From Bilophila wadsworthia ATCC 49260 (lineage in GTDB: Bacteria; Desulfobacterota; Desulfovibrionia; Desulfovibrionales; Desulfovibrionaceae), in assembly GCF_000701705.1 (NCBI RefSeq), contig NZ_JNJP01000077.1, positions 1 through 17,371 on the forward strand: DNA of 17,371 nucleotides. The letters run 5' to 3'. Positions 1 through 6,809 of the stretch are shown here, in pieces. The first letter of the stretch is position 1, and each line of letters starts with the position of its first letter. The notes below the pieces were generated by a model. The model was not told where the DNA came from and did not search any database. It saw nothing but the letters and a program-made list of their open reading frames with translations. The translations under genes were made by a program, and so were the position numbers.

Positions 1-839
1 AGGGCAAGGGCGGCACCGGCGGATGCCACGGCCTCGAAAATGCCGTTCATGTCCTTTTCAAGCGATGAGCCCTTGCCCGCCGCAAAAAAGGTTTTCGCCG
101 ATTCCGCCGTGGACTGGAATTGCAACCCCAATCGGTTGCTCACGTCATAGAGATAGGAAAGCTGCTGCTGTGCTGCGGACGACGAGCCGGTGATCGTCGT
201 GTAGGCTTTGGAGAGTCGATCGGCTTGAAGCGCGGCTTCAAGGCACGCCTGCCCGCCGAAAGCCACGGCGGCGGCAAAGGCGAGCATGGCGGCTTTTGAC
301 AAACCGAGGCCGTTCGACAGTGTCGCCAGCGCCCCGCGCGTGTCGCCAAGCTCGGCGCGGAATTTCGCAAGCTGGAGCGTGGAAAGGTTGGCATCGGCGG
401 CGAGCTGCTGAAAAGCCCGTTCGCGCTCAACCTGCTGCATGGCGCGGGCGAGCTTTTGCGCGTGCAAGCTTGACGTATTGAGCTTGACGCCCATTGCGCC
501 AAGGTCTGACGCGATTTTGTCGAACTTCGCCGTGCTGGCGAACTTCGAGACGGAGCCGAGCCCTTCGGCGGCTTTCTTCGCCGACGCGCCGACGCCGGAG
601 AGCTTTTGCCCGGCGGCACCGGCGGCCTGCCCGGCGGCCCCAAGACCGGCACCCGTGGACTTCCCGGCGGCCCCGAGCTGCTCAAGCCCCTGTGCGGCGA
701 CCCCGGCGGGCTGCGCCGTCCCGCCGAGGTCCGCCTGGATCTTCTTCAAGGAAGCGTCGACGGCGGCAAGGTCGCGGGCCGCTTCCTGCGTACCGTCCGC
801 GCGGACTTCAATGCCTACCGTCGTTGTATTGCCTGTCAT
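1..839 (-). CDS. Tail tape measure protein, N-terminal part (cut by window edge)
   Basis: Open frame from an ATG at 839 to the left edge with no stop, so at least 279 residues and truncated only by the window. The start overlaps the upstream stop as ATGA. Residues about 35-90 are very rich in Ala and Gly with repeated AAGQ/GLGAAG stretches. A hydrophobic segment lies near residues 180-195, followed by a stretch resembling tape measure proteins of the Mu gp42 type (LSKAYTTITGSSSAAQQQL, then FEAVASAGAALAL). These proteins set tail length and travel inside the tube. The position directly after the tail chaperone genes is the classic siphophage place. No annotated alternative fits as well. The C-terminal part, where a peptidase or hydrolase domain might sit, cannot be seen. 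Confidence 0.85.
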   Translation of the reverse strand, partial: MTGNTTTVGIEVRADGTQEAARDLAAVDASLKKIQADLGGTAQPAGVAAQGLEQLGAAGKSTGAGLGAAGQAAGAAGQKLSGVGASAKKAAEGLGSVSKFASTAKFDKIASDLGAMGVKLNTSSLHAQKLARAMQQVERERAFQQLAADANLSTLQLAKFRAELGDTRGALATLSNGLGLSKAAMLAFAAAVAFGGQACLEAALQADRLSKAYTTITGSSSAAQQQLSYLYDVSNRLGLQFQSTAESAKTFFAAGKGSSLEKDMNGIFEAVASAGAALA

Positions 840-1210
840 CGCTTTCCCTTGCTTTTGTCGCGTCGTTCCGTTTCTTTGGCATAGGCGGACAGAAAGGCCG
901 CATCCATGCTGCGCAGCGTCAAAACTTCATATGGGGAGAGAGGGGCGGACGTGAGCCGTGCCCATGCTTCCATGTCCGACCATGACAACGCCGTGGGGCC
1001 GAAGCCGTTGTTGCCGCGTCCGCCGCAAAGTTCCTGAAAGAAGAACCAGAGATACAACCCGTCTTCGGGAATAGGTATTTCCTCGTCTTCAAGAGAGATT
1101 TCAGGGTAGCCGAGCTCCTCCGGCGTCTTCCCCGTCTGCCTGCACGCCTCAAGGATATGATCGCGCTGAGACGCGCCGTCCGCTCCGGTCATAATCCGGG
1201 ACACCCACAA
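836..1210 (-). CDS. Small tail protein between chaperone and tape measure (second tail assembly chaperone position)
   Basis: About 119-124 residues, acidic in the middle, with a Trp/Phe-rich segment (LYLWFFFQEL) and a C-terminal stretch SDMEAWARLTSAPLSPYEV typical of short phage tail proteins in the lambda gpT-like position just before the tape measure. The start is uncertain. TTG at 1210, GTG at 1204 and ATG at 1192 are all in frame and none has a good Shine-Dalgarno sequence. The frame stays open upstream into the end of the preceding gene, and the extra residues (FAGLTEALCEAVRLW) read like protein. Synthesis may therefore depend on translational coupling or on frameshifting from the gene ending at 1237. 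The stop overlaps the tape measure start. The role as tail chaperone is inferred from position. Confidence 0.7.
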   Translation of the reverse strand: MWVSRIMTGADGASQRDHILEACRQTGKTPEELGYPEISLEDEEIPIPEDGLYLWFFFQELCGGRGNNGFGPTALSWSDMEAWARLTSAPLSPYEVLTLRSMDAAFLSAYAKETERRDKSKGKR

Positions 1211-1236
1211 GCGGACGGCTTCGCACAGCGCCTCGG

Positions 1237-1686
1237 TCAGTCCTGCAAATAGACCGAGCGGTCGCTGACGAACTGGTCAACTTGCTCGCGTAGCCACGGG
1301 AACCGGGTGTACAGTGTGATCGCGTTGTCGCGGCTGCACGGGAGGGGCGCGCCGTCAACAACGACGCCCTTCCAGCCGAGCGTGCAGGCGGCGAGCACTT
1401 CGATGCCTTCCGCCTCGAATTTCTCGGGATCAAGAGCCCGGTTGCGGAAACCCTTCGTATTGCTCAAGCGGCGCTTGGCGATTGTGGCCGTGGCCTTGCG
1501 GTGAATGGCGGAATCGGCACCGGCAAGCATGATAAAGACGCCCACGGGCTCATTGGTGACGGGGTCAAGCACTTCGAGCTCTGCGCCAACTTCGGCCCTG
1601 GCTGCAACGTCGCGGGTGGCGAAGTCAAAGGCGGCGGGAGCGGCAACGGTGTTTTCAACGGCGGTGGATCCGGTGGTTTTGGTCAT
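1237..1686 (-). CDS. Phage tail assembly chaperone (lambda gpG-like position)
   Basis: A 149-residue protein. It has a low-complexity Ala/Val N-terminus (1-40), then a domain with ELEVLDPVTNEPVGVFIMLAG and a C-terminal segment RFPWLREQVDQFVSD, the usual layout of tail assembly chaperones that coat the tape measure while the tube polymerises. A good ribosome site (AAGGAT, about 6 nt upstream of the ATG) fixes the start. It follows the tail tube gene by 29 bp and precedes the small gene at 836-1210. In many siphophages these two products are joined by programmed frameshifting. I see no canonical slippery heptamer in the last 45 nt, where a -1 shift would have to occur. Confidence 0.75.
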   Translation of the reverse strand: MTKTTGSTAVENTVAAPAAFDFATRDVAARAEVGAELEVLDPVTNEPVGVFIMLAGADSAIHRKATATIAKRRLSNTKGFRNRALDPEKFEAEGIEVLAACTLGWKGVVVDGAPLPCSRDNAITLYTRFPWLREQVDQFVSDRSVYLQD

Positions 1687-1715
1687 GGCTCTATCCTTAA
1701 AATATGGATAAAAGG

Positions 1716-2639
1716 TTACGCGCCGGGTTCAGCGGGCACGGTGCGGGTGATCTGGAAGTTGGTGCCGAGGGTCGGATCAAGCGCGGCGGACCACGGGACA
1801 TTGAGCTGGATCGGACCTTCGGACTGCACGGCGTCGTCAGCACCGGTCAGCGTGATGGAAGGGATGAGGAACGTGTACGAATACTCGCCGCGCTCAAGGG
1901 TAAATTCCAGCTTCACGCGGGAATCGTTGATGAAATACTCGGGAAGGTTCCCGTCGACGTAGAACGCCGAAAGTGTCCCGGTAAGCGTGCTGCGGCCCCA
2001 GCTCACGGCCTTCGCCGAACGGTCGAAAATCGCGTACTGCGGCTCAATCCCGTTGGCGAGGGTCAGATCGATGCCGGTCACGACGGCGATCGCCTGACTG
2101 TTGATCTTGAGCGAGCCCTTGAAGCTGTCGAACGGATCGGTTTCGCCAGCCGGTGTGGGGGACGCCGCGAGCGGCGTGGTGCCCCGCTCGCCGGAAAGCC
2201 CGACAATGGAGAGCGTGCCCGAAAGCATTTCATTAGGCTTCACCGAAAGCGAAAGCTGATTGACGAAACAGCCGGTATACGTGGCATACTGATTGATATT
2301 GGTAAACGCCCGCTCAAGTGTGAAGGCATGGACCGCGACACCGGCTTTCAGGACGTTTTCCGTCCAGTTTCCGGCAAGCGCGGCCTCAAGGAATACGTCG
2401 TACTCCTTTGCCCCGAACTCGAACGCGATATCTCCGGCGATCTTGTCCACGCCGGTACGGTGAAAGGGAATCTGACGATCCGGGCGCAGGGCGTTCGACG
2501 TGAACGTGTCGCGAGTGAGCGTCAGCGAGCAGGAATTATGGTTGAGCTCGGTCATGGCGGGCGACGCGGGCGTCGTTCCCGGCGTCGTCTCTTTTACGTA
2601 CCGGAGCCCGTGTTTCGCACCGGATGCGATGGTGTACAT
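1716..2639 (-). CDS. Major tail tube protein
   Basis: A 307-residue protein starting MYTIASGAKHGLRYVKE with a TTPGTTP stretch, the N-terminal signature of Mu-like siphophage tail tube subunits (phage tail tube family). It is rich in beta-strand-type alternation and Thr/Ser/Gly, including a repeated design LTLTRDTFTSNAL and LSLSVKPNEMLSGTLSIVGL. Tube subunits stack as hexamers to form the DNA conduit. The ribosome site AAAGGA sits 7 nt before the ATG and overlaps the upstream stop at 2651. No sheath gene precedes it. In contractile Mu the sheath L comes before tube M, so the tail here is probably non-contractile. Confidence 0.85.
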   Translation of the reverse strand: MYTIASGAKHGLRYVKETTPGTTPASPAMTELNHNSCSLTLTRDTFTSNALRPDRQIPFHRTGVDKIAGDIAFEFGAKEYDVFLEAALAGNWTENVLKAGVAVHAFTLERAFTNINQYATYTGCFVNQLSLSVKPNEMLSGTLSIVGLSGERGTTPLAASPTPAGETDPFDSFKGSLKINSQAIAVVTGIDLTLANGIEPQYAIFDRSAKAVSWGRSTLTGTLSAFYVDGNLPEYFINDSRVKLEFTLERGEYSYTFLIPSITLTGADDAVQSEGPIQLNVPWSAALDPTLGTNFQITRTVPAEPGA

Positions 2640-2650
2640 GGTAACGTCCT

Positions 2651-3046
2651 TTAGGCTTGGAAGGCGTAAAAGCCCACGTTGACCACAGCCTCGGTCCGTT
2701 TGCCGTCACAAACGGGCGCGGACTTCCGGGGCGTGGTAATGGTGCCCGTGCCGGAATCAAAACGGATGTCATCCCCGCGCGGGAACCGGCGGGCAATCTG
2801 ATCGGCAAGCGCGGCGGCAAGGGAATCCTCCCCGGCCTTGACCACCACCTTGATCTCGATCCGCCCGTCGATCTTGGTGAGGCCGTTCATACCGAGCGTG
2901 GCCTGTCTCTGGTTCTCGAAAACGACTTGCGCCCGCAGGTGCGAGGCATGGGGCGGCACGAACGGCTCGCCTTCCCAGCCAAGAGGCAGGGCAAGGGCGC
3001 GGGCGGCAAGCCGAACCTTGTCTTTCAACGTGTCATACAGATTCAT
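2651..3046 (-). CDS. Tail terminator/completion-like protein (DUF4128-type)
   Basis: A 131-residue protein starting MNLYDTLKDKVRLAARAL. I chose the ATG at 3046 because GGAG lies 7 nt upstream and it overlaps the end of the DUF1834-like gene by 14 bp. The longer open frame upstream runs in the wrong frame through that gene. It has a helical N-terminus, then beta-rich segments (HLRAQVVFEN, RIEIKVVVKAG) and a C-terminus VVNVGFYAFQA, consistent with small tail terminator proteins that cap the tube and join it to the head. Its position between the gp37-like gene and the tail tube gene supports this. The family assignment is from pattern only. Confidence 0.65.
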   Translation of the reverse strand: MNLYDTLKDKVRLAARALALPLGWEGEPFVPPHASHLRAQVVFENQRQATLGMNGLTKIDGRIEIKVVVKAGEDSLAAALADQIARRFPRGDDIRFDSGTGTITTPRKSAPVCDGKRTEAVVNVGFYAFQA

Positions 3047-3500
3047 TGGTATTCTCCGCTGGCGGTGTGAGTGTGAAGGCTTGTTCCCAAAGTACCGCCC
3101 ACGCCCACGCACCTTTTCTTTCCAGCTCTTCATCGTCCAGAGGGGCAATGGATCGTATCTGGGCAAAAGACGTATCGGTGAGCCCGAACATCTGCCCGTG
3201 GATCGCGTGGACAACCTCGTCAACCACGGCAAGCCCGTCCATCTCCCGCTCTTCCTGTCCGGTACCGCCGTACATCACGACAATGGCGGCAAATTGTCCG
3301 TATACGTCAAGGTCAAACGAATCCGTTGACGCGGTGTTTTGCGCCGACAAGATCGTTATGAGGACCGTCGCCGGACCGAGAGACTCGCGCAAAACTTCGG
3401 CTGCGTCCGCCCCGCCGGATATAGCCCCGACGGTGACGTCCGGGAGAAGCAAGCCCAACTCCCGGATCGCCGCATCGCGTATTTCTACAAGGCTCGGCAT
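3033..3500 (-). CDS. Mu gp37-like protein (DUF1834), head-tail joining region
   Basis: A 155-residue protein beginning MPSLVEIRDAAIRELGLLLP. It matches the Mu gp37/DUF1834 pattern of an N-terminal helix, a segment DSFDLDVYGQFAAIVVMYGG, a paired-helix centre (REMDGLAVVDEVVHAIHGQM) and a C-terminal beta region ending FTLTPPAENT. It is thought to belong to the neck or tail-completion set. It directly follows the DUF1320 gene with a one-base TAATG overlap, as in Mu and many Mu-like prophages. The molecular role of this family is not firmly established. Confidence 0.75.
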   Translation of the reverse strand: MPSLVEIRDAAIRELGLLLPDVTVGAISGGADAAEVLRESLGPATVLITILSAQNTASTDSFDLDVYGQFAAIVVMYGGTGQEEREMDGLAVVDEVVHAIHGQMFGLTDTSFAQIRSIAPLDDEELERKGAWAWAVLWEQAFTLTPPAENTNESV

Positions 3501-3898
3501 TACCAGTCCCTCGTCCCGGCGTTGATTTCGACATCGTCCGCCGTTTCACCGGGTGCGGACCCGGCGCAGGGAAGCGATACGATACCCGACGCGACATCTT
3601 TGAGCCATGCTACGGTCGATTTGTACCGGGTGATAATCGGATCTTTTTCGGACACGTCGCCGCTTGTGAGCCTGTAGCGGACAATGTCCGCCGTCACCAT
3701 CATGACCACGGGCGGCACGGGATCGGTGAGCGGCACGGCGTAACGGGAGGCGAGGTAGCTGTCCACTTCCGAGCTTGCGTAGCCGATCGCCGTTTCCAGC
3801 GCCTCCCGATCGATCGCGTTTCCCTTTTTCTTTGTGGAGAGCGTGATCACTTCACGCTCTCCGAAAAGGGAAACAAGGTCTTCAACGGTGGCGTACAT
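3500..3898 (-). CDS. Mu gp36-like protein (DUF1320), head-tail connector
   Basis: A 132-residue protein starting MYATVEDLVSLFGEREVITL, the typical DUF1320 N-terminus, with SYLASRYAVPLTDPVPPVV and a C-terminal acidic tail. The family resembles the six-helix connector fold (gp6/gp15-like) that sits under the portal. I chose ATG 3898, which overlaps the capsid stop as TAATG, over the in-frame GTG at 3910, because coupling is the rule in this operon and family members start with this motif. It sits between the major head gene and the gp37-like gene, as in Mu. Confidence 0.85.
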   Translation of the reverse strand: MYATVEDLVSLFGEREVITLSTKKKGNAIDREALETAIGYASSEVDSYLASRYAVPLTDPVPPVVMMVTADIVRYRLTSGDVSEKDPIITRYKSTVAWLKDVASGIVSLPCAGSAPGETADDVEINAGTRDW

Positions 3899-4842
3899 TA
3901 CGCAAGCCACGGACTGACGATAATGGTGGCCGCGTCAAACCAAATGTTGCTCGCGCCGTACTGATCGCGTTCCGCAATAAGGATTTCGCGGGCATCGGCC
4001 TGCAACGTTGGTGGAACGACAAGCAGTGTCCCGGCCTTGCCGCCGAAGCCAAGCCCGAGGGGCCGCCCGCCGTCGGCCTTGAAGCTTTGCATGGTCTCAA
4101 GGGCGATCTGGAAGTTGGCGGCGGTGAGATCGTCCGTGCAGCAAATGGCCTGCTGCCAGAAGCCGTACCCGCCGTTGCAGCGGTAGCGGATACCGAAGGG
4201 AAATTCGTCATAGTCAAAGACCGTGTTGTTCGCCGTGGACGTGATCGCCTCGATCTCCGGCTTGGTGCGCTCCTGAAAGATGAAGGGCTTCAAGGGGCGG
4301 GACACATCGAGCAGGTACCACGCGGTCTTGTCGGTAACGACGCTTTCGACAGCCGCAGGCCGGAGAAGATTCGAGGCGTTCACAACCGATCCCGTGCCGT
4401 CGACGTTGGGATAGACCGGGTGATCGGCGGCGAAGAATTTCTTGCCGTCGTAGCAGTCCGCGGTCCTCCCGGCGGCCAGGAGCCCGAAGACAATCTCGTC
4501 AGGGTGGGTAGCCGCCGCGTAGCCCATTTCACGGAACAGCGGCGCGTAGACATCAAGCGTGTCATCTTCAAAAGCCGTGCGGGGAATCTTGACGGACGCC
4601 TCGTACTTCTTGTTCGTGACCGAATAGCCGAATTCCTTCATACTTTTGTAGGCACGCTGTCCGGTCCACTCGGCGAGCTTCGGGAACTGGCCGAGCCAGC
4701 CGTAGGTGGTGGAGGCCGCCGTGGAGGCTACGAGGGTGGCGAGCTTCGCCCACTGGGAGGGAGCCGCCGCTTTTGCGTCTTCAAAGACCTTGCTGTAGCC
4801 CACCCGAAGCGAGTTGAGCAGCGAATTGGTGGCAATGGGCAT
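3898..4842 (-). CDS. T: Major head (capsid) subunit, Mu gpT family
   Basis: A 314-residue protein with the Mu gpT layout: N-terminal helix region, then YGWLGQFPKLAEWTGQRAYK, the segment around VTNKKYEASVKIPRTAFEDD and the HPDEIVFGLLAAG motif near residues 113-125, then HPVYPNVDG. These are the conserved landmarks of the family, which forms HK97-fold icosahedral capsids. The start is well supported: AAGGAG lies about 8 nt upstream and the ATG overlaps the protease stop as TGATG. It follows the protease/scaffold gene, as required for prohead assembly. Confidence 0.95.
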   Translation of the reverse strand: MPIATNSLLNSLRVGYSKVFEDAKAAAPSQWAKLATLVASTAASTTYGWLGQFPKLAEWTGQRAYKSMKEFGYSVTNKKYEASVKIPRTAFEDDTLDVYAPLFREMGYAAATHPDEIVFGLLAAGRTADCYDGKKFFAADHPVYPNVDGTGSVVNASNLLRPAAVESVVTDKTAWYLLDVSRPLKPFIFQERTKPEIEAITSTANNTVFDYDEFPFGIRYRCNGGYGFWQQAICCTDDLTAANFQIALETMQSFKADGGRPLGLGFGGKAGTLLVVPPTLQADAREILIAERDQYGASNIWFDAATIIVSPWLA

Positions 4843-5399
4843 CAGTTCTTCTCCTTCGCCTTGGCGGCGACAAAGTCTTCTTCGGAAATACCGGCGACCT
4901 TCGCGGCGTACCGATCTTCATCCGTCAGAGCGGCGGTGCGCGGCGTACCATCGGGAGGCGTGCCGCCGGTCTGCGTACCTTTCAGGGCGGCAATGGGCGG
5001 GGTGGAAGACGCAATATAGCTTTTGACGGCGTCCGGGTGGGTCTTCGCGGTGGCCTTCGCCCACGCTTCACAGGACTTCGGCAAGCGTCCGTCGGCAACT
5101 GCGGCGTCGATCTCGGCGGTGAGCCCGGCGAGGACGCCGTTGTCTTCCAGTTCCTTGACCCTTGCGGCCAGTTCCGTGTTTTTCTCCTGCGCGGCGGTGA
5201 GCATGGCGGCGGGAACGTACTTGGTGGGGTCCGGATCGGCGGCCTTCAATGCCGCAATCTCGGTATCCTTTTCGGACAGGGCCACGGCAAGCGCCTTGCC
5301 GTCCGGGAGCTTTTGAAGCTCCGTCAGCATAGCGTCTTCCGTCGCATCGGCGGCAAGGCCGAGCAGTCTGCACAACTTGTCGGCAAGCTCTTTCTTCAT
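4842..5399 (-). CDS. Nested scaffold protein from internal start (Mu gpZ-like)
   Basis: In-frame ATG at residue 171 of the protease gene (MKKELADKLCRLLGLAAD), preceded by AGAGGA about 10 nt upstream. It would yield a 185-residue, mostly helical, Ala/Lys/Glu-rich protein sharing the C-terminus of the protease. In Mu the scaffold Z is made in this way from within I, and many phages use a nested scaffold. The change in composition exactly at this methionine supports a domain boundary. The internal initiation itself is inferred. Confidence 0.5.
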   Translation of the reverse strand: MKKELADKLCRLLGLAADATEDAMLTELQKLPDGKALAVALSEKDTEIAALKAADPDPTKYVPAAMLTAAQEKNTELAARVKELEDNGVLAGLTAEIDAAVADGRLPKSCEAWAKATAKTHPDAVKSYIASSTPPIAALKGTQTGGTPPDGTPRTAALTDEDRYAAKVAGISEEDFVAAKAKEKN

Positions 5400-5909
5400 A
5401 GGAAGATCGTCCTCTGCCCGCGCGGCGACGGCGGCCATGCCGTCAAGGGCGGGGTAGTTTGTCAGGGCCGCGCTTTTCAGTTCGAGCACGGCCCCGGTTT
5501 CGGGGTCAAAAGAAAAAACGGGGGAAATGTAGCGGTACTCGTCTGCCTGAATGAACGCACGGGCCGCGTCCGTCCATTTGACCGTGGCATAGAGGCCGTC
5601 CGGCCCCGCCTCCAGCGACTCGATCCAGCCTGCCGCCGGAGCGGGTTTGCCGTTTTCGGCGGCGTTCATGGTCTGGTGCTCATAGTCCACAACAAGCGGC
5701 GTCTCCCGCGCCTGCCAGCGGGCAATCACGGAGGCGGCAATAATGGGAGTGATGGTCCACGCCTTGACCTTGACGCCCTTGAGCGTACCGGGCCTCCCGT
5801 CACGAGCGGAAAACTCGCCCATGGGGAAAAGCTGGATGCGTCCGGGCGCGGGGCCGCCCGCATCGGTCAAAACGCGGGCGGCGATGGAGGATGTGTATGC
5901 GGTACTCAT
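4842..5909 (-). CDS. I: Prohead protease with scaffold domain, Mu gpI family
   Basis: A 355-residue protein. The N-terminal half carries IQLFPMGEFSARDGRPG (25-41), DYEHQT (75-80) and EYRYISPVFSF (124-134), conserved motifs of the Mu protease I family. His78 and Ser129 are the likely catalytic candidates. From about residue 171 the protein becomes Ala/Glu/Lys-rich and helical, the scaffold part. It matures the head by cleaving scaffold and itself. There is no Shine-Dalgarno sequence before the ATG. The predicted late promoter places the transcript start at or within a base or two of the start codon, so the message may be leaderless. It is the first gene after an intrinsic terminator and a spacer of 208 bp. 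Confidence 0.9.
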   Translation of the reverse strand: MSTAYTSSIAARVLTDAGGPAPGRIQLFPMGEFSARDGRPGTLKGVKVKAWTITPIIAASVIARWQARETPLVVDYEHQTMNAAENGKPAPAAGWIESLEAGPDGLYATVKWTDAARAFIQADEYRYISPVFSFDPETGAVLELKSAALTNYPALDGMAAVAARAEDDLPMKKELADKLCRLLGLAADATEDAMLTELQKLPDGKALAVALSEKDTEIAALKAADPDPTKYVPAAMLTAAQEKNTELAARVKELEDNGVLAGLTAEIDAAVADGRLPKSCEAWAKATAKTHPDAVKSYIASSTPPIAALKGTQTGGTPPDGTPRTAALTDEDRYAAKVAGISEEDFVAAKAKEKN

Positions 5910-5915
5910 AGCGTC

Positions 5916-5964
5916 AGAGTAGCAGGACGCGGGAGACGCGAAAGTTGACGTATGTCAGCGGGTG
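5916..5964 (-). promoter_or_regulatory. Late promoter upstream of protease gene (PI-like), Mor/C-type activator site
   Basis: The -10 is TACTCT at 5921-5916, preceded by TG in extended -10 form (TGCTACTCT). The -35 position reads CTTTCG, far from consensus, as expected of an activated promoter. A dyad TGAC-ATAC-GTCA occupies 5957-5946, centred about 43 nt upstream of the predicted start. The element 5938-5964 matches 14794-14820 at 24 of 27 bases. The spacing from dyad to -10 (24 nt) is the same at both sites. The predicted start falls at or next to the A of the protease ATG. Confidence 0.75.
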
Positions 5965-6032
5965 AAAAGGTGGGGGAACGGGTACGGACGGGAAAAGCGG
6001 GGGAGGAAAAAGAAGCGACGCGCGAATGAAGG

Positions 6033-6051
6033 CCGTTAGACCCCCGTTAGA
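6033..6051. repeat. Short direct repeat CCGTTAGA, 11 bp apart
   Basis: CCGTTAGA occurs at 6033-6040 and again at 6044-6051, so the two copies start 11 bp apart, about one helical turn. It lies in the 5910-6117 spacer between the terminator and the late promoter. A protein-binding site is possible. No copy is seen at the other late promoter. The rest of the spacer (5965-6032) is purine-rich on the plus strand with no gene that I can support. Confidence 0.35.
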
Positions 6052-6060
6052 AAATACGTG

Positions 6061-6105
6061 GAAAGAAAACGCGGGCCGTCATTCATCTTGAGACAAAAAC
6101 GGCCC
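6061..6105 (-). terminator. Intrinsic terminator after gpG gene
   Basis: Perfect 7-bp stem GGGCCGT (6105-6099) with ACGGCCC (6079-6073), a 19-nt loop, then GCGTTTTCTTTC on the minus strand. It starts 13 nt after the gpG stop codon. It would end transcripts from the first late promoter just before the second late promoter begins a new unit. The loop is long, which lowers confidence. Confidence 0.6.
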
Positions 6106-6117
6106 TGAAAACGGATT

Positions 6118-6681
6118 TTACGGCTTGAGGGCTTTTTGCAGGTCCCGGGTGATGGTGTCGAGCATATCCTGTATGTCCGTCGGGCTGACGCCGATGAACG
6201 GGCGGGCGGGGATAACCGATCCCGGATGATTGACGGATCGCCGGAATCCGATACCCGGAATCTTGAGCGCCTTGCCCTTTTTCGCCCGGATGATGCGCGG
6301 CCCGGTCTTGCCTCCGAATTGATGAATGGCAGCATAAGGGACGTTCGTACCGACAAGCGCGTAGCCGGGGCCGATCTCACGCACGGCATAAGGCCCCGCT
6401 GCGTTTGTGATGCTGCCCACGAGCAGGCCGCTATCCTGTAGCATGTTGGCAACGGATCGGCCTTTGTCTTCCCGCTGTTTTTGTCTTGCCGCCGACAGCG
6501 GTTGCCACGGCGTACCGGTTGCCGGGTCCGCCATCTTGTCAAAGGCACGGGCCGAAGCGTCAATCATGATTTCCGACAAGTCGCGCATGGTCGGCGTCGT
6601 GTCGGTCAGGGACGCGATCAGTCTGCCGAGGGCGGCGCGCAACGCTTCGTCGGATATGCTGATTTTGATAAGTTCGTTCAT
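6118..6681 (-). CDS. G: Virion morphogenesis protein, Mu gpG / P2 gpS-like tail completion family
   Basis: A 187-residue protein starting MNELIKISISDEALRAALGR. The conserved family stretch is present: FDKMADPATGTPWQPLS, then MLQDSGLLVGSI, GTNVPYAAIHQFGGK and IPARPFIGVSP near the C-terminus. Members act in tail completion or head-tail joining. The ATG at 6681 is preceded closely by GGGGAG. The open frame extends upstream, but the upstream part lies in the spacer with the tRNA-like RNA and has no homology pattern. It is the last gene before the terminator. Confidence 0.85.
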   Translation of the reverse strand: MNELIKISISDEALRAALGRLIASLTDTTPTMRDLSEIMIDASARAFDKMADPATGTPWQPLSAARQKQREDKGRSVANMLQDSGLLVGSITNAAGPYAVREIGPGYALVGTNVPYAAIHQFGGKTGPRIIRAKKGKALKIPGIGFRRSVNHPGSVIPARPFIGVSPTDIQDMLDTITRDLQKALKP

Positions 6682-6709
6682 TGACTCCCCGGCTGTGAAT
6701 GGGTATTTT
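6681..6709 (+). promoter_or_regulatory. Sigma70-like promoter on the plus strand driving the tRNA-like RNA
   Basis: TTGACT (6681-6686), a 17-bp spacer, and TATTTT (6704-6709): five of six and four of six matches to consensus at ideal spacing. The predicted start is 6716-6718, exactly the 5' end of the cloverleaf RNA. It runs opposite to all genes, and its -35 box overlaps the gpG start codon on the other strand. Confidence 0.65.
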
Positions 6710-6717
6710 AAGAAAAA

Positions 6718-6809
6718 GGCCGCTGTATTCCCGTAATCAGGCAACGGGCACTTCAATCTGTCATTTCAGGTTGCGGTGGTATACGGGTTCAAATCCCGTT
6801 GCAGCGGCC
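6718..6809 (+). ncRNA. tRNA-like cloverleaf RNA with extended anticodon-position arm
   Basis: Folded by eye. The closing helix is 10 bp: 6718-6727 pairs with 6800-6809, including one G-U. T8 and T9 equivalents follow. The D-arm has stem CCCGT/ACGGG (6730-6734, 6744-6748) and loop AATCAGGCA, which fits A14, G18-G19 and A21. In place of an anticodon arm there is a long hairpin, 6749-6760 with 6767-6778: 11 of 12 positions pair, the exception being T6753/C6774, and the loop is TCATTT. A 4-nt variable region GTAT follows, then the T-arm ACGGG-TTCAAAT-CCCGT (6783-6799), which matches the T-loop consensus. No CCA is encoded. The 6-nt loop and 12-level stem do not allow normal decoding, so this is a tRNA mimic or highly unusual tRNA. 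It is the only plus-strand gene in the window, lies in the spacer between gpG and the MuF gene, and ends where the MuF stop codon begins. Confidence 0.7.

Noticed and set aside
1237..1290. Canonical -1 programmed frameshift joining the two tail chaperone genes
   Set aside because: The allowed region has no X-XXY-YYZ heptamer in the correct frame. The shift is left as a question rather than annotated.
1149..1433. +1/-2 frame extension of the tail chaperone
   Set aside because: The frame is open but its translation is Ser/Arg-rich without protein-like pattern and it ends inside the next gene.
1704..2654. Long plus-strand open frame opposite the tail tube gene
   Set aside because: Arg/Gly-rich shadow of a well-supported minus-strand gene. 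The same holds for plus-strand frames at 4087-5019, 5037-5948, 7266-8168, 8203-9174, 12827-13699 and 14898-16238, all caused by high GC and opposite real genes.
6718..6809. A normal decoding tRNA (for example Sec with TCA near 6753, Met/Ile with CAT near 6762, or Leu with CAG near 6767)
   Set aside because: None of these triplets can be placed in a 7-nt loop on a 5-bp stem at the right distance from the D- and T-arms. The only good pairing gives a 12-level arm with a 6-nt loop. I therefore list it as a tRNA-like RNA, not a tRNA.
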